DNA from: Micavibrio sp. UBA6139 | GTDB taxonomy: Bacteria; Pseudomonadota; Alphaproteobacteria; Micavibrionales; Micavibrionaceae | Assembly: GCA_002423285.1 (NCBI GenBank) | Contig: DIVF01000009.1 | Location: 1 to 31,629, forward strand | DNA length: 31,629 nt | Direction: 5' to 3' | Translations under genes and position numbers: made by a program | In this document: piece by piece, positions 14,863 to 22,715 of the stretch | How positions within the stretch are numbered: position 1 is the stretch's first letter | Layout: every line of letters begins with the position of its first letter | The notes under the pieces: generated by a model | Told to the model about the DNA's origin: nothing | The model's database searches: none | Seen by the model: only the letters and a program-made list of their open reading frames with translations

Positions 14863-17694
14863 ATGGCAGACACTCACAGCATGACACAGACCGAAACCGA
14901 TAATGGCTTGCTGCCCGGCGGGCAGGATGAGATTTTTCTGGTGGATGGGTCGGGGTATATTTTCCGCGCTTATTACGCGATGGGGCAAGGGTTGACCAAT
15001 CCGGAGGGTGTTCCGGTGGGGGCGGTGCTCGGCTTCACCAACATGATCTTGAAATTGCTGACTGATCTGCATGCACCTTCCATCGCCGTCATTTTTGATG
15101 CTGCGCGCAAAAACTTCCGCAATGAAATTTATGCCGACTATAAAGCCAATCGCAGCGATACCCCGGAAGATTTGATCCCTCAATTCCCCCTGATCCGCGA
15201 AGCGACGGAAGCGTTTGATATTCCGGCTGTGGAGTTAGAGGGCTATGAGGCCGATGATTTGATCGCGACCTACGCCCGCTTGGCGAGCGAACAAAACCGC
15301 AGCGTCACCGTGGTCAGTTCCGATAAAGACTTAACGCAATTGATCCGCGAAGGTGTTCGCGTTTATGACCCGATGAAGGGCCGTTATGTCGATGAAAACG
15401 ATGTCATGGAAAAATTCGGCGTGATGCCGGACCGTGTCACCGATGTGCAGGCCCTGTGCGGCGATGCCACAGATAACGTGCCGGGTGTTCCGGGCATTGG
15501 CGTGAAAACAGCGGCGCAGCTGATCAATGAATATGGCGATCTTGAAACGCTCCTCGCCCGCGCGGGTGAGATTAAACAAAATAAACGCCGTGAATCTTTG
15601 ATCGAACATGCCGAGATGGCGCGGATTTCAAAGAAGCTGGTGGTGCTGGATGAAAACGCGCCCGTGCCTTACGCGTTGGAAGATTTACGTGCGCGCGATC
15701 CGCACACACCGAAGCTGGCGGCCTTCCTGCAAAGGCAAGGGTTTCGTTCGACGCTGAACCGTTTGGGCCTTAATACCAACAGCATTACAACAACCCCTGC
15801 GCCACAGGCCACGCCAGCGACACAAGATACCGCCCCTGCCCCGGCGACAACGCCCAAGGGGCCCGTTGAATGCGTCAATACGCTTATCACCGAGATGGAC
15901 GTGCTGGATCAATGGATTGAACGCGCCAGCGCGGCGGGTCTTCTGTGCATCGATAGTGAAACAACTGGCCTGACCCCGGCCAAGGCAAAATTGGTTGGGA
16001 TTTCCCTGTCCATCACCCCCGGCGAAGCCGCCTATATTCCGGTGGGGCACACAGTAATTACTGATTTGCTCGGCGGCAGCAGCAATGCAAAATACACCCA
16101 GTTGCAACCAGACGCCGTTATGGCGCGGTTAAAGCCATTGCTGGAAGATGAATCGGTTTTAAAAATCTGCCACAACGTCAAATATGACTGGCAGATGTTT
16201 GCCAATCATGGCGTTGCCATGAACCCGGTCGATGATACGATGCTGATGTCCTATGTTCTGGACGGTGCGGCGCATGGCCACGGCATGGATGAATTATCGC
16301 AGCTGCATCTGGGCCACACGCCCATTTCCTATGACGATGTCACGGGCAAGGGGAAGGGTCGCCTGTCCTTTGCCGATGTTGATATTGATAAGGCGCTGGC
16401 CTATGCCGCAGAAGACACCGATGTCACGCTGCGCCTGTATCATATTTTGAAACCGCGCCTGTTGGCCGAAAAAATGGTGCGCGTTTATGAAGATATTGAA
16501 CGCCCGATCATTCCGGTCATTGCCCGCATGGAACATACCGGCATTAAGCTGGATATTCCGGCCCTGAAACGGATGAGCCTTGATTTTGGCAATAAGCTGG
16601 CCGTTTTAGAAAAAGAAATTCACGGCCTTTCTGGTCATGAATTTAATATCGCATCGCCAAAACAAATGGGCGTTGTCCTGTTTGAAGAAATGGGTCTGGA
16701 AGGCGGTCGCAAAACCAAAACGGGCGACTGGTCAACGGCCGTTGATGTTTTAGAAGACCTCTCCGGCGCACCGATCATCGATAAAATTCTCGAATGGCGC
16801 GGTCTGGCGAAATTAAAATCGACCTACACGGACGCCTTGCAGGAAGAAATCAACCCAGCCACGGGCCGCGTACATACATCATACAACATGACCGGGACCA
16901 GCACAGGCCGCCTGTCATCGAACGACCCGAATTTGCAAAACATTCCAATCCGCACCGAAGAGGGCCGCAAAATCCGCGAAGCCTTCATCACCGAACCGGG
17001 CTGGAAAATTCTCTCCGCTGATTATTCGCAAGTGGAACTGCGTCTGGCGGCGGCACTGGCCGATGTGAAGGCGTTAAAACAAGCCTTTATCGACCGTGTG
17101 GACATTCACACTTTGACCGCATCACAAGTCTTTGGCATTCCACTCGATGAAGTCACCCCTGACATCCGCCGCTCCGCCAAGGCGGTTAATTTCGGCATCA
17201 TCTACGGCATTAGCGGCTTTGGCCTGTCCAAGCAGCTGGGGGTCAGTGTTGGCGAGGCCAGCGATTTTATTAAACGCTACTTAAACAAATTCCGCGAAAT
17301 TCAAGATTACATGGAAGCCTGCAAGGATGAGGCCCGCCAGCACGGCTATGTCCGCACCTTCTATGGCCGCAAATGCTTTATCCCGAATATCAATGCGAAG
17401 AACGGCGCATGGCGATCCGGCGCAGAACGCCAAGCCATCAACGCCCCCCTGCAAGGCACCGCCGCCGACATCATGAAACTGGCCATGGCCAAAATGCCGC
17501 GCGCCCTAAGCGAAGCAGGCCTGAACGCCCGCATGCTGATTCAAGTCCATGACGAACTGGTTTTTGAAGTCCCGGATGCTGAAGTCGAACAAACCAAAAC
17601 CCTCGTCACATCCGTCATGCAAAATGTCGCTGATGTCGGCGTCCCCTTAGAAGCCGAAGCAGGCTTCGCCGAAAACTGGGCCAAAGCGCATTAA
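14863..17694 (+). CDS. polA: DNA polymerase I
   Basis: Full-length DNA polymerase I (943 residues, usual 880-980) for Okazaki fragment processing and repair. The 5'-3' exonuclease domain (about 20-290) shows FLVDGSGYIFRAYYA, FDAARKNFRNEIYADYKANR, EGYEADDLI and SSDKDLTQL. The 3'-5' exonuclease domain keeps DSE (364-366) and CHNVKYDWQM, so proofreading looks intact. The polymerase domain has SADYSQVELR with Asp720, RRSAKAVNFGIIYG (the O helix, Lys773) and QVHDELVFEVP with Asp897. A Pro/Ala/Thr-rich linker of about 30 residues joins the first two domains. The ATG at 14863 lacks a good ribosome site, and ATG 14881 is an alternative. A perfect palindrome follows the stop. Confidence 0.98.
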   Translation: MADTHSMTQTETDNGLLPGGQDEIFLVDGSGYIFRAYYAMGQGLTNPEGVPVGAVLGFTNMILKLLTDLHAPSIAVIFDAARKNFRNEIYADYKANRSDTPEDLIPQFPLIREATEAFDIPAVELEGYEADDLIATYARLASEQNRSVTVVSSDKDLTQLIREGVRVYDPMKGRYVDENDVMEKFGVMPDRVTDVQALCGDATDNVPGVPGIGVKTAAQLINEYGDLETLLARAGEIKQNKRRESLIEHAEMARISKKLVVLDENAPVPYALEDLRARDPHTPKLAAFLQRQGFRSTLNRLGLNTNSITTTPAPQATPATQDTAPAPATTPKGPVECVNTLITEMDVLDQWIERASAAGLLCIDSETTGLTPAKAKLVGISLSITPGEAAYIPVGHTVITDLLGGSSNAKYTQLQPDAVMARLKPLLEDESVLKICHNVKYDWQMFANHGVAMNPVDDTMLMSYVLDGAAHGHGMDELSQLHLGHTPISYDDVTGKGKGRLSFADVDIDKALAYAAEDTDVTLRLYHILKPRLLAEKMVRVYEDIERPIIPVIARMEHTGIKLDIPALKRMSLDFGNKLAVLEKEIHGLSGHEFNIASPKQMGVVLFEEMGLEGGRKTKTGDWSTAVDVLEDLSGAPIIDKILEWRGLAKLKSTYTDALQEEINPATGRVHTSYNMTGTSTGRLSSNDPNLQNIPIRTEEGRKIREAFITEPGWKILSADYSQVELRLAAALADVKALKQAFIDRVDIHTLTASQVFGIPLDEVTPDIRRSAKAVNFGIIYGISGFGLSKQLGVSVGEASDFIKRYLNKFREIQDYMEACKDEARQHGYVRTFYGRKCFIPNINAKNGAWRSGAERQAINAPLQGTAADIMKLAMAKMPRALSEAGLNARMLIQVHDELVFEVPDAEVEQTKTLVTSVMQNVADVGVPLEAEAGFAENWAKAH

Positions 17695-17707
17695 GAGAAG
17701 CATTAAG

Positions 17708-17742
17708 GGGTCGAAGGGGGGAATCCCCCCTTCAAACGACCC
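17708..17742. repeat. Perfect palindrome, copy 2 (likely bidirectional terminator)
   Basis: GAAGGGGGG (17713-17721), AAT and CCCCCCTTC (17725-17733) repeat the element at 4652-4672 base for base. Flanking GGGTCG (17708-17713) and CGACCC (17737-17742) lengthen the hairpin. It sits between the stops of the convergent polA and channel genes, 13 bases after the polA stop, which suits a shared terminator even without a U-run. Confidence 0.7.
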
Positions 17743-17744
17743 TA

Positions 17745-18554
17745 TTACTTCTTCAATTCTTCCACCACTTGGCGCAGATCGCGCAATTCTTTTTGAATAT
17801 CATGCAAGATAACGAGATCGGCATCATGGATGCGGGCGCGTTCTTCTGCACCGTCCTCTTCGTGGAGGATGTTCATGGCATCAACGATAATACCGATGAA
17901 CAGGTTGAGAACGGCGAAGGTGGTGACAACGATAAAGACCACGAAGAAGGCCCATGACCATGGGAAATGCGTCATGGTTGGAACGGCGATATCTTGCGAC
18001 CACCCCTCCAGTGTCATCAGCTGGAATAGGGTAAACATGGAATCGCCAATGGAACCCCACAGCTCGCTCATCACCGGGTCACTGGTGCGGCCAAAAACTT
18101 GCGTGGTCAGCACAGCCGTGATGTAGAAAATCACCAGCAATACCGCCAGAATGGATGTCATGCCGGGGATAGCGCCCAGAAGGGCCGATATCACGCGGCG
18201 CATTTTTGGCACCACCGAGACAAGACGCATCACCCGCAAAATTCGTAAAGTCCGCAACATCGCCAGCGGTCCGACCGCCGGGATCAGCGAAATGCCGATG
18301 ATGATAAAATCAAAAACATTCCAGCCTTTGCGGAAGAATGACAGGCGGAAGGCAAAAAGTTTTGCAGTCAGCTCCACCACGAACAGACCCAGAATGGTCC
18401 GGTCGATGAGATTCAAAAGACCTGCATATTCCGCCATGATCGCATCGCTGGTTTCCAGACCCAGGACCGCCGCGTTGATAATCAACAAAATGACAATCAA
18501 CCATGCGAAGGTTTTGGATTCGGTGATCTCGGCAATTTTTTGCCTGAAGGACAT
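17745..18554 (-). CDS. Voltage-gated cation channel, BacNav-like, filter TLEGWS
   Basis: A 269-residue single-repeat six-helix channel subunit of the NaChBac/NavAb type, expected to form homotetramers in the inner membrane. S1-S3 lie at about 17-90. S4 (97-120) has arginines every third residue (R101, R104, R107, R110). The pore loop reads TLEGWS (181-186), S6 has the conserved FAVLNLFIGIIVDAM (213-227), and the C-terminus (about 235-269) is a charged heptad-like coiled coil typical of the family. Known sodium channels have TLESW; Gly at the fourth filter position is, to my knowledge, found in the calcium channel CavMr, so ion selectivity is open. AAGGAG precedes the ATG. The DUF1223 gene lies 37 bases upstream on the same strand, suggesting co-transcription. 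Confidence 0.93.
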   Translation of the reverse strand: MSFRQKIAEITESKTFAWLIVILLIINAAVLGLETSDAIMAEYAGLLNLIDRTILGLFVVELTAKLFAFRLSFFRKGWNVFDFIIIGISLIPAVGPLAMLRTLRILRVMRLVSVVPKMRRVISALLGAIPGMTSILAVLLVIFYITAVLTTQVFGRTSDPVMSELWGSIGDSMFTLFQLMTLEGWSQDIAVPTMTHFPWSWAFFVVFIVVTTFAVLNLFIGIIVDAMNILHEEDGAEERARIHDADLVILHDIQKELRDLRQVVEELKK

Positions 18555-18591
18555 GGGGGATACTCCTTAGGGGTGGTGCATTATTGGTGAA

Positions 18592-19407
18592 TTACTCTGG
18601 CGCAGGAAGATCATACTGACCGGCGGCGAGAATGGCGGCGGTGGTGCGGTTTTGTACCATAACAATAAATGAATCCCCACCTGAATTGACGGGGGGTGTG
18701 ACGGTCCAAACCGTGCGCAGCCCGTCCCACAACCCGCCCTCGACAAGGGCGGTGGCAATGTTATGGGGGGCGCGTTCGCGGCGTTGCATGGCTTCGGACA
18801 CCACTGAAATATCAGTCTGCTTCTTTAACGTTATCAGACGCAGAATGTATTTTTCGGCATCGGGGGCGGCGCTGCTCCGCAAGGCTGGCAGGACAATATC
18901 AAAACTGCCACCCTCTACCCCCGGATGAATGACCAGTGGCAATGGCGCGCGTGACAGGTCGCGTGCCTTTAAAATTGCCTTGGATACTTTTAGCAAATCA
19001 TGGCCGGGAACCTGACCAATGCCGTTGATGACCAGTTGCGGGGTATAGACAGACCCCGTCTTCATCATCCGCGCATAAATGCTTTGCTGGGCCCGGCAAA
19101 AGGGGCGGGACACCTGGGACGGTTTACCGGAATCAAAATAATCCACCATGCAGCTGACACCGATCACGTCTTCGCCGGATAAAATATCGTTGAAGTTCCG
19201 CTCCGCCGCCGGACAGAACGCACAATTTTCCGCCGTGAATAACTCAAGGAAGACCAGATTGCCGGTATTGGTGGGTTTTAAGGGGCCAATAAAATCGGGA
19301 GATGCAACTTTGGGTGCTGGCATAGCCTTCATCTCCTGCGCCCCGGCGGAACCAGTGGCAAGGCAAAAAATCATCAGGGCCGTGGAAAAAAGACCAGAAA
19401 TGCGCAT
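18592..19407 (-). CDS. Exported DUF1223 family thioredoxin-like protein
   Basis: A 271-residue secreted protein. A signal peptide (hydrophobic 5-21, cleavage likely after AGA-Q) is followed by VFLELFTAENCAFCPAAER, the DUF1223 signature with a C-x-x-C pair (C62, C65) in a thioredoxin-like fold, then PQLVINGIG in the position of the cis-proline strand. Biological role is not established; a periplasmic redox or binding role is inference. The start is ATG 19407, immediately after an in-frame GTG; the reading frame continues open upstream only as antisense to gpt. It is divergent from gpt across 120 bases and probably co-transcribed with the channel gene 37 bases downstream. Confidence 0.83.
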   Translation of the reverse strand: MRISGLFSTALMIFCLATGSAGAQEMKAMPAPKVASPDFIGPLKPTNTGNLVFLELFTAENCAFCPAAERNFNDILSGEDVIGVSCMVDYFDSGKPSQVSRPFCRAQQSIYARMMKTGSVYTPQLVINGIGQVPGHDLLKVSKAILKARDLSRAPLPLVIHPGVEGGSFDIVLPALRSSAAPDAEKYILRLITLKKQTDISVVSEAMQRRERAPHNIATALVEGGLWDGLRTVWTVTPPVNSGGDSFIVMVQNRTTAAILAAGQYDLPAPE

Positions 19408-19527
19408 CACCGGGCGATCATAGCAGCAAGCCAGCCGAATGCACCAGATTACCACTCGATTTTTCCCCCACTCTCCTATAGATATTTTGGTGTCAGTTTT
19501 TTCAAAAATATCAGCGCGGGAGCCACC

Positions 19528-20037
19528 ATGTCGTCCTTTAACGAAGAACAAGCCGACCATATTGATATGCCCATTTCCTGGGAGGAAATGCACCGCCATA
19601 CAAAATCCCTCGCCCGTAAATTGTCCGATCTTGGCCCATGGAAGGGCATTATCGGCGTGGCACGCGGCGGTCTGGTTCCGGCCTGTATCGTGGCGCGTGA
19701 ACTGGATGTGCATCTGGTTGAGACATTGTGCATTTCCAGCTATGATCACAAGGCCCAAGGCACCGCCAAGGTCCTGAAGATTCCAGTGGATGTTGGTGAT
19801 GGTGAAGGCTGGTTGGTTATTGATGATCTGGTTGATACCGGCAACACCTTCCGCATCGCGCGTGAAATGATGCCAAAGGCCTACTTCGCCGCCGTTTACG
19901 CCAAGCCGGCGGGCAAGCCAACGGTTGATAATTTCACCATGGAAGTATCCCAAGACACCTGGATTCACTTCCCATGGGACCTGGAAGTGCGTTACAGCAC
20001 CCCGATCGCCGAAGCCAAAAAGGCCCCAAAAGCCTAG
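19528..20037 (+). CDS. gpt: Xanthine(-guanine) phosphoribosyltransferase
   Basis: Purine-salvage enzyme that joins xanthine or guanine to PRPP. The 169-residue product aligns along its length with E. coli Gpt (152 residues): WKGIIGVARGGLVPA, ETLCISSYDHKAQG, the PRPP-binding loop VIDDLVDTGNT (97-107), FAAVYAKPAGKPTVD and SQDTWIHFPWD. An N-terminal extension of about 12 residues is extra. GGGAG lies six bases before the ATG. The alpha/beta-hydrolase-like gene starts 17 bases after the stop and is probably co-transcribed. Confidence 0.93.
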   Translation: MSSFNEEQADHIDMPISWEEMHRHTKSLARKLSDLGPWKGIIGVARGGLVPACIVARELDVHLVETLCISSYDHKAQGTAKVLKIPVDVGDGEGWLVIDDLVDTGNTFRIAREMMPKAYFAAVYAKPAGKPTVDNFTMEVSQDTWIHFPWDLEVRYSTPIAEAKKAPKA

Positions 20038-20053
20038 GTAAAGTGAGCCTTGA

Positions 20054-20788
20054 ATGGCATCTGAAGAGTTTAGCATCACGATTGGTAAATATGATTTCGT
20101 CTGGGCCACGCATGAGCGCGGCCCGGCGAAGGAAGACGGCACACAACCGCCATTGGTTATCATGCTGCACAGCTTTCCCGGCGACAGCAAATCTTACGGC
20201 AATGTCTTTCAAGATATTGCGCATCTGGCCGCCAAGGTCGGCCTGCATAGTTTACGGTTCGATTTCCGCGGCTGCGGACAAAGCGATAAGAGCGCGCATT
20301 TTTTCTCCCTCCGCACCGCCCATGAAGATGTCATGGCCGTTTTGCACTGGGCCGAAAAAAGCGGCTATACCCAGTTCATTTTTGTCGCCGAAGGGGTGGG
20401 CGCGGCCATTGCCCTGACCGCGCTCAGCGATGCGATCGGCCCGAAAATTCAAGGTCTGGCTTTCCTGTGGCCGATTATTGAGGCGAAAGAATCTTGGCTG
20501 GCCGCAGAACATGCGGAAATCGGGCCCGATTTGCGGGCGGAAATCCAGAAATACACCCTGACCCCGATGCTGAGCCGCATCACCATGCCTGTTTTGATCC
20601 AGCACGGGACCGAAGACGACAAGGCCGCCGCGATCCAGCGGGAAACCCTGACCCGTTATGCCGGAACAGACCAATTTGAGATTGTCCGCTATACCGGCGG
20701 TGGGCATGGGTTGAAAACCGCGACGGAGCGCGAACTGGTCTTGCGGAATATTCGCGACTTCTTTAAGAAAATCGCCGTTTTTTCCTGA
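20054..20788 (+). CDS. Alpha/beta-hydrolase-fold protein lacking the nucleophilic serine
   Basis: A 244-residue alpha/beta-hydrolase-fold protein. Typical parts are VIMLHSFPGDS (35-45, oxyanion-hole strand and loop), LRFDFRGCGQSD (67-78), PVLIQHGTEDD (179-189, acid-bearing loop) and GGGHGL (215-220, catalytic His218). The nucleophile elbow, normally G-x-S-x-G, reads A-E-G-V-G (112-116), so the serine is glycine. This points to a non-catalytic role or another chemistry, assuming the reading is right. No signal peptide. It follows gpt closely and is followed by the rpmI promoter region. Function unknown. Confidence 0.8.
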   Translation: MASEEFSITIGKYDFVWATHERGPAKEDGTQPPLVIMLHSFPGDSKSYGNVFQDIAHLAAKVGLHSLRFDFRGCGQSDKSAHFFSLRTAHEDVMAVLHWAEKSGYTQFIFVAEGVGAAIALTALSDAIGPKIQGLAFLWPIIEAKESWLAAEHAEIGPDLRAEIQKYTLTPMLSRITMPVLIQHGTEDDKAAAIQRETLTRYAGTDQFEIVRYTGGGHGLKTATERELVLRNIRDFFKKIAVFS

Positions 20789-20806
20789 TTTTCCCCCTGT
20801 TTTTGC

Positions 20807-20836
20807 TTGATCTTTGGGGGGCGGACTGTCTATATG
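20807..20836 (+). promoter_or_regulatory. Promoter for rpmI-rplT
   Basis: TTGATC (20807-20812) and TATATG (20831-20836) lie 18 bases apart, leaving a leader of about 80 bases before rpmI. In many bacteria this leader binds L20 for autoregulation; I cannot show a matching structure here, so only the promoter is called. Confidence 0.5.
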
Positions 20837-20924
20837 GCGGCTTCGAACTGGTCGATGGCTGGCTTAACTTGGTTCGGCTGCCTGTCCGTCACCCACTAAC
20901 CTCATGATTCGTAAGGAGAATCAA

Positions 20925-21188
20925 ATGCCGAAGATGAAAACCAAAACGGGCGCTAAGAAGCGTTTCCGTGTGACCGGATCTGGCAAGGTCAAATTCAAGG
21001 CCGCCAAAACCAGCCACTTGATGATGAACAAACCAAAAGCGTCTAAGCGTAAGGCGCGCGGCATGCAATTGCTGTGCATCGAAAACGCTCGCACGATTCT
21101 GGAAAACTACGTTCCGTATCTGCGCGGCAGAAAAAAGGCTAGCCGGCCTTCTCCTGCTCCAAAATCAACCGATAAAAAAGCAGCATAA
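20925..21188 (+). CDS. rpmI: 50S ribosomal protein L35
   Basis: Small basic protein of the large ribosomal subunit (87 residues). It begins MPKMKTKTGAKKRF, followed by VTGSGKVK and HLMMNKPKASKRKARG, the standard L35 sequence. The ATG at 20925 has AAGGAG six bases before it, so the longer in-frame start at 20904 is rejected. L35 usually ends near NYVPYL (about 66 residues); here 21 extra Lys/Pro/Ser/Ala-rich residues follow. rplT starts 12 bases after the stop. infC, often directly upstream, is absent here. Confidence 0.96.
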   Translation: MPKMKTKTGAKKRFRVTGSGKVKFKAAKTSHLMMNKPKASKRKARGMQLLCIENARTILENYVPYLRGRKKASRPSPAPKSTDKKAA

Positions 21189-21200
21189 GGAGAACACATC

Positions 21201-21578
21201 ATGGCACGCGTCACCGCCGGCCCGAATACACGGGCCCGTAAAAAGAAAGTCCTGAAACGCACCAAAGGTCATTATGGCCTGCGTCACAAAGCAATCCGTA
21301 TTGCAAAACGCTCCGACGATAAAGCCGGGCAATATGCATACCGCGACCGCAAGAACAAAAAACGCACATTCCGCGCTCTGTGGATCATGCGTATTAACGC
21401 TGCGGTTCGTGAATACGGGATGGTTTATTCCACATTCATGAACGGTCTGAAACTGTCAGGTCTGGAACTGGACCGTAAGGTTCTGGCTGATCTGGCTGTT
21501 CACAACCCGGATGACTTCAAACTGATTGCAGATAAAGCCAAGGCTGCTCTGCCAAAAGAAGAAAAGAAAGCCGCTTAA
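21201..21578 (+). CDS. rplT: 50S ribosomal protein L20
   Basis: Large-subunit assembly protein L20 (125 residues, usual about 118). Diagnostic segments are MARVTAGPNTRARKKKVLKRTKGHYG, YAYRDRKNKKRTFRALWIMRINAAVR and FMNGLKLSGLELDRKVLADLA; the last residues are a short Lys/Glu/Ala tail. AAGGAG precedes the ATG. It is co-transcribed with rpmI and ended by a strong terminator. pheS does not follow directly, unlike in many genomes. Confidence 0.97.
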   Translation: MARVTAGPNTRARKKKVLKRTKGHYGLRHKAIRIAKRSDDKAGQYAYRDRKNKKRTFRALWIMRINAAVREYGMVYSTFMNGLKLSGLELDRKVLADLAVHNPDDFKLIADKAKAALPKEEKKAA

Positions 21579-21601
21579 GCCCGGTTTTTCTGCCAAAGTT
21601 T

Positions 21602-21630
21602 AAAAGCCCCCGGAAACGGGGGCTTTTTTC
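21602..21630 (+). terminator. Rho-independent terminator of rpmI-rplT
   Basis: AGCCCCCG (21605-21612) and CGGGGGCT (21617-21624) form an eight-pair stem closed by a GAAA tetraloop, followed by six T residues. It lies 24 bases after the rplT stop and is a textbook intrinsic terminator. Confidence 0.93.
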
Positions 21631-21660
21631 TTGGCTCACATCCCTAAATAGCGTAATAAT
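21631..21660 (+). promoter_or_regulatory. Promoter for the tandem HExxH genes
   Basis: TTGGCT (21631-21636), a 17-base spacer and TAATAA(T) (21654-21660) lie directly after the rplT terminator and 24 bases before the ATG of the first HExxH gene. The -10 is good, the -35 fair. Confidence 0.5.
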
Positions 21661-21683
21661 GCCCGGATCATGGATTATAGAAA

Positions 21684-22712
21684 ATGAAACATTCCCGTTT
21701 TTTAAGCCGGGTCTTTTACGGGGCCGCATTCACCTTTATGGGCATCCATTGGGGCAGCTATGCTCTGGTCACGGGCGACAGCGAAGCAGAACTGACCGAT
21801 GAGATCGCGGCGGCCATCGGCGTGTCTAAGGAATATTTACAAGATTACACAAAATCAAAATTCCTGATCCTTGACCCCGCCCATGAAAAAACACGGCGTT
21901 TTTTTGAAATTTCCCTGAACACTCCCCCCGCTGAAGATTTTGTATCCGGCACCAGCATGAATGCGCAGGCCCGGCAAGACCCCGTTTACGGGTACGGGTC
22001 CTTACTGAACAAAATCAGCGGCGGGATTACAGGTGCGCTACAGCCCTGCCTTGTCCTTTTAAACCCACAACGCATTACGCTGAGAACCGTGGCGCAGTTG
22101 GCGTTCCCGGATTACGCGGACCAGATCACCCATCTACCGGGCACAGATGAAGATTATTTAAAAATCGTCACGCTGCATGAACTGGAACATTGCCGTCATG
22201 CAAACATTGATGTTGAGCGCCTATCGCAAGAATATCACGCCGACCGCCGCGCCTTGCAGACTTTCCTGAAGGATGGCGGGGACGCGGCAGTGGTGCGGGC
22301 ATGGATCGGCGCGAGGTCGATGGCGACGCTACGCAATGCCCTCATGAATACGGGCAATATGCTGGATGATCCTTATACAATGGCACCGGCGCTGTATGAC
22401 GAGCTGGTTTTGGGCAATGCGGGTGATGCCCCGGTCGGCCTTGAAAAATTGCAATCCCTGCAAATGGGATATGACGAGGCTGCCTATCAGCTACTCCGTC
22501 AGGCCACGCGCGGCACCAACGCAGAACTTAATCTGCGTAATCCCAAAACTCTCTATCAATTCTCCAAACGGATCCTCCGTGACCCGTCCATCAAGATGAG
22601 TGAAGAAGCCCGCAGCATCATTCAATTGACTTTTGATACCTATGAATTTCTGGCCCGACCCGCAGCAAAAAAACCTTTGCCCACCCCGCTTCCAGTTCCG
22701 GGGGTGTCATAG
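21684..22712 (+). CDS. Putative membrane-anchored zinc metalloprotease, HExxHC family, paralogue A
   Basis: Not a family I can name. The 342-residue product has an N-terminal hydrophobic segment (about 7-28) that may be a signal anchor. At 165-170 it has HELEHC, the zincin HExxH motif, followed by EYHAD (183-187), where the third zinc ligand and Asp of gluzincins such as M48 are expected. The downstream paralogue (22716) shares the anchor, LLNKI..G..G.L.PC.V, DYLK...LHELEHC and a C-terminal segment with P.L......IL.DP and YEFL. The gene follows a promoter right after the rplT terminator; its stop is three bases before the next start. A peptidase role is inference from the motif. Confidence 0.65.
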   Translation: MKHSRFLSRVFYGAAFTFMGIHWGSYALVTGDSEAELTDEIAAAIGVSKEYLQDYTKSKFLILDPAHEKTRRFFEISLNTPPAEDFVSGTSMNAQARQDPVYGYGSLLNKISGGITGALQPCLVLLNPQRITLRTVAQLAFPDYADQITHLPGTDEDYLKIVTLHELEHCRHANIDVERLSQEYHADRRALQTFLKDGGDAAVVRAWIGARSMATLRNALMNTGNMLDDPYTMAPALYDELVLGNAGDAPVGLEKLQSLQMGYDEAAYQLLRQATRGTNAELNLRNPKTLYQFSKRILRDPSIKMSEEARSIIQLTFDTYEFLARPAAKKPLPTPLPVPGVS

Positions 22713-22715
22713 GGA

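Noticed and set aside
19481..19512. GATATTTT/AAAATATC inverted repeat upstream of gpt, possible operator or purine riboswitch.
   Set aside because: The stem is AT-only with a 16-base loop and no purine-aptamer core bases are visible. I cannot support a regulatory call.
18592..20190. A 532-codon open frame on the minus strand, seemingly a DUF1223 protein with a long N-terminal extension.
   Set aside because: The first ~260 codons are antisense to the well-supported gpt gene and the divergent intergenic region. A signal peptide starts at 19407, which fixes the real start.
20843..20924. The rpmI leader as an L20 autoregulatory element.
   Set aside because: The leader length fits, but I could not find a convincing pseudoknot or L20-binding mimic by eye.
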